Source: Cellulomonas cellasea
GTDB lineage: Bacteria; Actinomycetota; Actinomycetes; Actinomycetales; Cellulomonadaceae
DNA: 53,499 nt
Direction: 5' to 3'
Assembly: GCF_030372105.1 (NCBI RefSeq)
Contig: NZ_JAUDBQ010000020.1
Span: forward strand, 1-53,499
A program made the position numbers and the translations under genes. Shown in pieces: positions 48,840 through 53,499 of the stretch. Under the pieces are notes generated by a model. It saw nothing but the letters and a program-made list of their open reading frames with translations. It made no database searches and was not told the DNA's origin. The stretch's first letter is position 1. Each line of letters starts with the position of its first letter.

Positions 48840-49021
48840 GCACCCGGACCCTCTACGCCGCGTGCACCTGCGTCGACTGGTCGCACATGTGGCCGAGCCG
48901 CCGCCAGTGGTGGCCGACGACCGACCTGGCGAGGCGAGACGGCGCGGCGTTCGCGTACGCCGACGTTCACTACGTCCGCCAGACCACGACCGTCGAGCTC
49001 GTGACGGAGGTCGAGCCGTGA
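48836..49021 (+). CDS. small tryptophan-rich phage protein
   Basis: A 61-residue protein (MSTRTLYAACTCVDWSHMW) with five Trp and a Cys-x-Cys. Coupled by overlaps. No family recognised. Confidence 0.55.
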   Translation: MSTRTLYAACTCVDWSHMWPSRRQWWPTTDLARRDGAAFAYADVHYVRQTTTVELVTEVEP

Positions 49022-49212
49022 GCGCCGACTTCCAGGACTCCCTCTACACCGAGCGCCACGAGGCCCGACACGAGGCCGACCGGGACGCCTACTACGCCGC
49101 CATCGAAGCCGAGCAGCAGACCGAGCTCGACGCGATCGCCGCAGAGCACTGGGCCCGCGACGAGGGCTGGGACTACCCGCAGACCAACGACATCCGGAGG
49201 GCAGTGGCATGA
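49018..49212 (+). CDS. small acidic phage protein
   Basis: A 64-residue, highly charged helical protein (ERHEARHEADRDAYYAAIEA) starting at GTG 49018 within the preceding stop. Function unknown. Confidence 0.55.
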   Translation: MSADFQDSLYTERHEARHEADRDAYYAAIEAEQQTELDAIAAEHWARDEGWDYPQTNDIRRAVA

Positions 49213-49328
49213 GCACCATCACGACCTGCACGTTCTGCACCGAGACCCGCGACGACCTGAGCACCGGCAGCGACGGCATCACGACCGCCTGCGCCGACTG
49301 CATCGCCGAGGGCGAGGTCACGCGATGA
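49209..49328 (+). CDS. 39-residue zinc-knuckle-like phage protein
   Basis: A very short gene in the coupled operon: ATG 49209 overlaps the previous stop and its own TGA overlaps the next ATG. The product has CTFC near the start and CADC near the end, a four-cysteine zinc site. The position between two overlapping genes makes it credible despite its size. Confidence 0.6.
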   Translation: MSTITTCTFCTETRDDLSTGSDGITTACADCIAEGEVTR

Positions 49329-49522
49329 GCAGCGACCGCTCGACCACTTCCGGTGGCATCGGCTTCACCGGCCTGCTGACCATCGCGTTCATCGTCCTCA
49401 AGCTGACTGGCGTCATCGCCTGGTCGTGGTGGTGGATTCTCTCGCCACTGTGGATCAGCGCCGCGATCACGCTCGTCATCCTCGCGGTGGCGCTGATCTT
49501 CGTCGCGGTGGTCGACCGATGA
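49325..49522 (+). CDS. small two-helix membrane protein (transmembrane Fragile-X-F-like)
   Basis: A 65-residue protein with two membrane helices joined by WSWWWILSPLW. This GFTGLLTIAFIVLKLTGVI-WSWWW pattern is what actinophage annotations call transmembrane Fragile-X-F protein; function unknown. Coupled to both neighbours. Confidence 0.7.
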   Translation: MSSDRSTTSGGIGFTGLLTIAFIVLKLTGVIAWSWWWILSPLWISAAITLVILAVALIFVAVVDR

Positions 49523-49806
49523 CCGCCGAGCCCATCGAGCCGCAGTGGCTCGCCGAGGTCTACGACGAGGCGTTCTGCACCCTCCACGGCATCGCATGGG
49601 GTGAGCCGGAGCCCGTCGTCACCGTCACCCCGCAGCCCGTCGTCGGTTACCTCCTCGGCTGCTTGCTCGTCACCGTCGGCCTCCTCATCGGCTCGACCAC
49701 CCCACACCTCTCCGGCGGCACCATCCTCGCCGTCCTGCTCATCACCGCCGGCGGGGGCATCTGCGTGCGGGTCGCCATCGTCGCGGGACGGGGGGCGGGG
49801 AAGTGA
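49519..49806 (+). CDS. small membrane phage protein
   Basis: A 95-residue protein with a soluble N-terminus and two hydrophobic helices (VVGYLLGCLLVTVGLLIGS and GGTILAVLLITAGGGICVRV). Follows the other membrane protein with a four-base overlap; the two may act together at the membrane. Function unknown. Confidence 0.62.
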   Translation: MTAEPIEPQWLAEVYDEAFCTLHGIAWGEPEPVVTVTPQPVVGYLLGCLLVTVGLLIGSTTPHLSGGTILAVLLITAGGGICVRVAIVAGRGAGK

Positions 49807-50165
49807 GCGACCACAGTGTCACCGTCGAGTGGGACCGCGACGGCTACCCGCGCTACTCCTTCACCTGCACCGCGCCCGCCGAGTCTGACTGCCACGCGCA
49901 CTACGAGTGCGAGTGCGAGTCCTGGGTCAACTCGGGCATCGAGGACGGGAAGCCCTGGCACTCGCCCGAGGAGTGGCACGAGGGCGACGGGCTGTCGGAG
50001 GAGATCGAGGTCCGCCACTTCGGCCGATTCGATGCCGAGTCGTGCGGCCTCCGCGACTGGTTCGAGAACTGCGACGACGTCATGCGCGGGTCGATCACCT
50101 TCCCCATCAAGACCGAGTGGCACGGCGGCTCCTACACCTTCGCCCCCGCCGAGCCCACCTCGTGA
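49803..50165 (+). CDS. hypothetical phage protein
   Basis: A 120-residue acidic protein (VSDHSVTVEWDRDGYPRYSF in-frame) with several Cys and His (FTCTAP, DCHAHYECECESW). Cys/His spacing suggests metal binding. GTG 49803 overlaps the preceding stop. No family recognised. Confidence 0.6.
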   Translation: MSDHSVTVEWDRDGYPRYSFTCTAPAESDCHAHYECECESWVNSGIEDGKPWHSPEEWHEGDGLSEEIEVRHFGRFDAESCGLRDWFENCDDVMRGSITFPIKTEWHGGSYTFAPAEPTS

Positions 50166-50241
50166 CCCCCCTCCCCCGCGCCCACCAGCGCACCCACCGA
50201 CCAGCCGACCGCCCGCAGTGGCGACCAGACAGGAGTGCAGC

Positions 50242-50643
50242 GTGAACATCGGAGAGAAGCTCGACGAGATCGAGCGGGTCACCAACGCCGCGACCGAGGG
50301 GCCGTGGGTCCCGAGCCATGACGTCGAGGTGAACACCCGTCCCGACTGGACCTACGACGTAAACGCGTACGGGGGCGATGTCGTTGTCAGCAGCGGCTAC
50401 CACGCCGACACGGTCTTCATCGCCGACGCCCGCACCACCGTCCCCATGCTCAGCGACGCGCTGCGGGCCGTGCTCGCGGTGCTGCCCAACTCGTGGGAGG
50501 GCGACCCCTACCTGATCGAGGACGGCCTCGTCGACTGGAGCAACCTCGACGACGTCGTGAGCACCGCCGTGACTCAGGGTCAGGGGCACCTCGCCGCTCA
50601 GATCCGCGACGCCATCGCCAAGACCCTCGGCGGTGTCGCGTGA
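50242..50643 (+). CDS. hypothetical phage protein with ATxGPW motif
   Basis: A 133-residue protein starting at GTG 50242 with AGGAG upstream, after a 76-base gap. It contains NAATEGPWVPSHDVEV and FIADARTTVPMLSDAL, a pattern frequent in actinophage early proteins of unknown role. The next product shares the ATxGPW and ADAR/SDAR elements. Confidence 0.65.
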   Translation: MNIGEKLDEIERVTNAATEGPWVPSHDVEVNTRPDWTYDVNAYGGDVVVSSGYHADTVFIADARTTVPMLSDALRAVLAVLPNSWEGDPYLIEDGLVDWSNLDDVVSTAVTQGQGHLAAQIRDAIAKTLGGVA

Positions 50644-51059
50644 CCCCCGTCGAGCGGCTCCGAGCCGCAGCAGTACGCATCCGGGAGATGGCATCTGCGG
50701 CAACGCCCGGCCCATGGAGCCATGAGGGCGCGCCCAACGGGTTCTCACCGATGGTCGTCGGGGACGACATGGTGGTGGCCGAGACCTTCGACAAGCCCCA
50801 CCTGTCCGACGCCCGCCACATCGCCCTCTGGTCCCCGCCCGTGGCCCTCGCGGTCGCGGACTGGCTCGACGGTGAGGCCGTGGTCATCGACGGCATGGGG
50901 CCATTCGTCAACCTGCTGAACGCCGCGATCACGAACCAGTCGGGCCCCATCGGCACCCTCACCCTCGGGCGCACCGAGGACGGCGAGATCAAGATGCACG
51001 CCGAGTCCACGCCCGCCGCACTCCGGCTCGCCGACCTGATCCTCGGCGGTGCCGCGTGA
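50640..51059 (+). CDS. hypothetical phage protein, related to its upstream neighbour
   Basis: A 139-residue protein, RIREMASAATPGPWSHEG and HLSDARHIALWSPPVALAV, paralleling the ATEGPW and ADAR segments of the preceding product. It probably arose by tandem duplication. GTG 50640 overlaps the previous stop; its stop overlaps the next GTG. Confidence 0.65.
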   Translation: MTPVERLRAAAVRIREMASAATPGPWSHEGAPNGFSPMVVGDDMVVAETFDKPHLSDARHIALWSPPVALAVADWLDGEAVVIDGMGPFVNLLNAAITNQSGPIGTLTLGRTEDGEIKMHAESTPAALRLADLILGGAA

Positions 51060-51916
51060 TCATCACCGAGCCTGGCATCTACGACCTCACGGACGCGGAA
51101 TACCACGCCGACAAGAACGTGCCCGGCGGCTCCCTGTCCAGCTCTGGTGCCCGGACCATCCTCAAGTCCCCCGCGCTGTACCAGTGGGAGCGGCAGCACC
51201 CGGTCTACAAGGACGTCTACGACGTCGGGCACGCCGTCCACGCCAAGGTCCTCGGCGTCGGGCTGGACACCGTCGAGATCCCCACCGACACCCTCGCAGC
51301 CAACGGCGCGACCAGCACCAAGGCCGCGAAGGACTTCATCGCCCAGGCGCGCGCCGAGGGGAAGGTCCCGCTCAAGGCCGACGTCATCGCCGAGATCAAC
51401 ACCATGGCCGAGTCCGTCCTGAGCCACCCCCTCGCCCGGGCACTACTCGAGCGTCCCGGCCGGTCCGAAGCGTCCCTGTTCGCACCCGACCCTGAGACGG
51501 GCGTCTGGCTCCGAGCCCGCATCGACCGGCTCCCCGACGCCCACCCCGCCGGCCGCACCATCGCCGTCGACCTCAAGACCGGGCGCTCAGCGGACCCCGC
51601 CGAGTTCAAGAGGTCCGCCGCCGACTACGGCTACGACCTCCAGGCCGAGTGGTACCAGGCCGTCCTCCGCCAGGTCCGCGGCGACGACGACACCGCGTTC
51701 GTCTTCATCGTCGTCGAGTCCGCCGCACCCCACCTCGTGTCCGTCATCGAGCTCGGCGGCACCTTCCCCCAGATCGGCCGCGACCGGATGCGCCGCGCCA
51801 TCGACACCTTCCACCACTGCCGCGAGACCGGCGAATGGCCCGGCTACGACCCGGTCGTCCACTACGTCGAGCCGCCCCGCTACTACGAGATCCAGAACGA
51901 GGAGCCAGCAGCATGA
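51056..51916 (+). CDS. RecE/RecB-like PD-(D/E)XK exonuclease (DUF3799 type)
   Basis: A 286-residue phage nuclease. The start of the domain, LSSSGARTILKSPALYQWE, and GHAVHAKVLG match exonuclease VIII / putative phage exonucleases; the catalytic core has Glu in EASLFAPDPETGVWLRARIDRL (Asp in the last part) and AVDLKTGRSADP (DLK), with a C-terminal DLQAEWYQAVL (Q-x-x-x-Y motif). It would resect DNA ends for single-strand annealing with the next gene product, overlapping by four bases. Confidence 0.85.
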   Translation: MIITEPGIYDLTDAEYHADKNVPGGSLSSSGARTILKSPALYQWERQHPVYKDVYDVGHAVHAKVLGVGLDTVEIPTDTLAANGATSTKAAKDFIAQARAEGKVPLKADVIAEINTMAESVLSHPLARALLERPGRSEASLFAPDPETGVWLRARIDRLPDAHPAGRTIAVDLKTGRSADPAEFKRSAADYGYDLQAEWYQAVLRQVRGDDDTAFVFIVVESAAPHLVSVIELGGTFPQIGRDRMRRAIDTFHHCRETGEWPGYDPVVHYVEPPRYYEIQNEEPAA

Positions 51917-52761
51917 GCACCGAGATCACCACCACCCGACCAGGCAGCGTCGTCGAGAAGCAGGAGTGGGCCCGCGCGCTCGCCCCGTCCCGGCTCCTCC
52001 CCCAGGCGTACCGCGACAACCCTGCGAACCTGTTCCTCGCCGCCGAGTTCGCCGACGCACTCGGCATCGAGCGCATCAACGCACTGACCTCGATTCACGT
52101 CATCGAAGGCAAGCCGTCCGCCTCCGCCGACCTCATGGCCGCACTCGTCCGCCGCGCCGGGCACCGCCTGCGCGTCACCGGCAACGACCAGGCGGCCCGC
52201 GCTGTCCTCATCCGCGCCGACGACCCCGAGTTCGAGTACGTCGCCGAGTGGGACCTGTCCAAGGCCCGCCAGGCCGGGCTCGTCGGCAAGGGCGTCTGGA
52301 CGTCCTACCCCGCCGCGATGCTCCGCTCCCGCGCCATCACCGAGGTCTGCCGCATGGCCGCGTCCGACGCGCTCCTCGGTGTCATCTACTCCCCCGAGGA
52401 GTTGGGCGCAGAGGTCGACGGGGCCGGCCAGCCGACACGGCCCACGCACGTCACCGCCGGGCGTGTCACCGCCGCCGAACTGCTGGGCCAGGAGGAGGTG
52501 CCTGCCGAGCCCGAAGCGCCCGCCGAGGTGATCGAGGACGCCGAGGTCGTCGAGCCCGGCATCACCCCGGCCCAGTCCAAGCGCCTCCACACGCTCGTCA
52601 CCCGCCTCGACATGGACCGCGACACGAAGCTCGCCGGACTCTCCCGCATCGCCGGCCGCGAGATCACGTCCTCCAAGGACCTCACCGAGACCGAAGCCGC
52701 GTGGGCCATCGACGGTCTCGCCGCCAAGGTCGCCGCACTCGACGTCGAGGGCGGTGCGTGA
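51913..52761 (+). CDS. RecT-like single-strand annealing protein
   Basis: A 282-residue protein. Residues ~20-175 (NPANLFLAAEFADALGIERI, HVIEGKPSASADLMAALVRR, WTSYPAAMLRSRAITEVCRM, GVIYSPEELGAEVD) follow the RecT-family pattern seen in actinophages. The C-terminal ~80 residues form an acidic linker and a helical domain (ITPAQSKRLHTLVTRLDMDR) that may contact SSB or another partner. Gene order with the RecE-like nuclease supports the call. Confidence 0.82.
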   Translation: MSTEITTTRPGSVVEKQEWARALAPSRLLPQAYRDNPANLFLAAEFADALGIERINALTSIHVIEGKPSASADLMAALVRRAGHRLRVTGNDQAARAVLIRADDPEFEYVAEWDLSKARQAGLVGKGVWTSYPAAMLRSRAITEVCRMAASDALLGVIYSPEELGAEVDGAGQPTRPTHVTAGRVTAAELLGQEEVPAEPEAPAEVIEDAEVVEPGITPAQSKRLHTLVTRLDMDRDTKLAGLSRIAGREITSSKDLTETEAAWAIDGLAAKVAALDVEGGA

Positions 52762-53066
52762 TGCGCGTCTACATCTCCGGCCCGATGACCGGCTACCCCG
52801 GCTGGAACTTCCCCGCCTTCAACGCGGCCGAGGAGCGCCTGCGCACTCTCGGCCATGACGTCCTCAACCCCGCCGACGGCGGAGCGGACGAGGCGAAGAC
52901 GTGGGCCGACTACCTGCGCGAGGACATCGGCCTCGTCGTCACGGCCGACGCGATCGCCGTGCTCCCCGGCTGGCAGGAGTCGCGAGGTGCATGCCTCGAG
53001 GTGCACGTCGCCCACCAGCTCGGCATGACCGTGCTCCCCATCGACCGGTGGGAGGCGGCGGCATGA
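52761..53066 (+). CDS. DUF4406 protein (nucleoside 2-deoxyribosyltransferase-like)
   Basis: A 101-residue protein: MRVYISGPMTGYPGWNFPAF, then GHDVLNPAD, ADAIAVLPGWQESRGACLEV and HQLGMTVLP. This is the DUF4406 family, related to nucleoside deoxyribosyltransferases, with the conserved GPMTG loop and the Glu of the C-L-E segment. Its ATG overlaps the RecT-like stop. It could act in nucleotide metabolism or signalling of the phage. Confidence 0.85.
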   Translation: MRVYISGPMTGYPGWNFPAFNAAEERLRTLGHDVLNPADGGADEAKTWADYLREDIGLVVTADAIAVLPGWQESRGACLEVHVAHQLGMTVLPIDRWEAAA

Positions 53067-53185
53067 CCCGCACCCCGCCCCAGAACCCCGACTGCCGCGG
53101 CGGGAAGCACGCCGCCTGCTCCGGCACCGCATGGAACGACGACATCGACGACATCTGCGCCTGCGGATGCCCCTGCCACACCTGA
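53063..53185 (+). CDS. 40-residue cysteine-rich phage protein
   Basis: A tiny protein with Cys/His clusters (PDCRGGKHAACSG and ICACGCPCHT), a probable zinc-binding peptide often seen in actinophage early operons. ATG 53063 overlaps the preceding stop. A terminator hairpin follows. Confidence 0.62.
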   Translation: MTRTPPQNPDCRGGKHAACSGTAWNDDIDDICACGCPCHT

Positions 53186-53196
53186 CCCACCCCCAC

Positions 53197-53242
53197 GCGC
53201 CCGGCCTGGCACCAGCCACCAAGCACAGCCCAGGCCGGGCGC
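53197..53242 (+). terminator. hairpin at the end of the coupled early operon
   Basis: Perfect 13-bp stem, GCGCCCGGCCTGG (53197-53209) with 53230-53242, and a 20-base loop. It marks the end of the coupled block that began at 50242. Confidence 0.65.
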
Positions 53243-53271
53243 CCTCCCCACACCTACCGGAAGGACCCGTC

Positions 53272-53499
53272 ATGACGACGAGCAGCACCACGCTACCGAC
53301 CGACCACGCCACGGCGGTCAGGAGGCTCCTCAGCGTCGCCTCCCGCACCGAACCTGAGGGCATACGGATCGCAACCCGCGCCCAGGTCCACGCGACCCTC
53401 ACCCTCGCCACCGAGCAGCGGACCGCGAACCTGATCGCCTACCTCGCCATCGCCCAGGGCCGACCGACGGCCGACCGACTCCGCGACGACATCGAGTCC
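53272..53499 (+). CDS. hypothetical phage protein (cut by window edge)
   Basis: The first 76 codons of an open frame from ATG 53272, with GGAAGGA upstream. The visible part (RRLLSVASRTEPEGIRIATR, LTLATEQRTANLIAYLA) is helical and soluble. No family recognised; the end is outside the window. Confidence 0.55.
   Translation, partial: MTTSSTTLPTDHATAVRRLLSVASRTEPEGIRIATRAQVHATLTLATEQRTANLIAYLAIAQGRPTADRLRDDIES

Noticed and set aside
48605-49597. A 330-codon leftward frame across the small phage genes
   Set aside because: Arg/Ala/Ser-rich shadow product; the forward genes are coupled by stop-start overlaps and show plausible proteins.
1-53499. CRISPR array, rRNA operon, insertion sequence or retron
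   Set aside because: No regularly spaced repeats, rRNA-like sequence, transposase or reverse-transcriptase motifs were found on either strand.

Overview
The window is about 53.5 kb of very GC-rich DNA with dense gene packing, frequent GTG starts and ATGA/GTGA stop-start overlaps. Together with secreted GH53, GH42 and GH43 glycosidases, LacI-type control and a Tat-exported DMSO-reductase subunit, this suggests a Gram-positive actinobacterium, probably a Cellulomonas-like member of the Micrococcales. That placement is inference from gene content; no marker gene such as rRNA is present. No stretch longer than 300 bases lacks a gene.

Layout. 1-9.6 kb: catalytic subunit of a DmsA-type molybdoenzyme (3' end outside the window), a VanY-like cell-wall peptidase, a small HTH protein, a protein-L-isoaspartate methyltransferase and a large secreted subtilisin. 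9.7-11.6 kb: RNase HI and a stand-alone 5'-3' exonuclease. 11.6-20.2 kb: a complete beta-galactan utilisation locus. Reading leftward are an ABC sugar importer (binding lipoprotein, two permeases) and a LacI regulator; reading rightward are a GH42 beta-galactosidase and a secreted GH53 endo-galactanase. Face-to-face promoters and a candidate operator lie between the two arms. The secreted galactanase would cut galactan, the importer bring in oligosaccharides and the GH42 enzyme release galactose inside the cell. No importer ATPase gene is present, so a shared MsiK-like ATPase is presumed.

20.2-41.9 kb: chromosomal genes including an ECF sigma factor with a membrane-anchored partner candidate, an orphan MinD/ParA-like ATPase, a glutamine amidotransferase, a nucleotidyltransferase, an EEP-family phosphohydrolase, an RsbW-like ATPase, a DHA2 drug exporter, an ammonium channel fused to a degenerate PII domain, a very large LuxR (LAL) regulator, a MetE-like methyltransferase, a DUF5701 protein, an alpha/beta hydrolase, a DUF1918 protein, a stand-alone Tudor-like protein, a GH43 enzyme, and a C5 cytosine methyltransferase divergent from a Vsr endonuclease.

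41.98 kb to the right edge: the left end of an integrated element, most likely a prophage. It begins in a truncated 3' piece of a tRNA-Thr(CGT) gene (probable attL), followed by a tyrosine integrase, an ImmA/IrrE protease plus XRE repressor operon, and a divergent rightward early operon. This operon carries a Cro-like HTH protein, a ParB-like DGQHR protein, many small translationally coupled proteins, a RecE-like nuclease and a RecT-like annealing protein. The other attachment site and all structural genes lie outside the window, so the prophage call rests on early genes only.

I do not see a clearly new defence or biosynthetic system. The most interesting items are the Amt-PII fusion with a damaged nucleotide-binding loop, an eight-copy TGTCG/CGACA array with a probable leaderless promoter at the prophage switch, a perfect 14-bp intragenic inverted repeat in the phage early operon, a strong ribosome-binding site placed before an ATC codon, and a stand-alone PcrA/UvrD-type Tudor domain.
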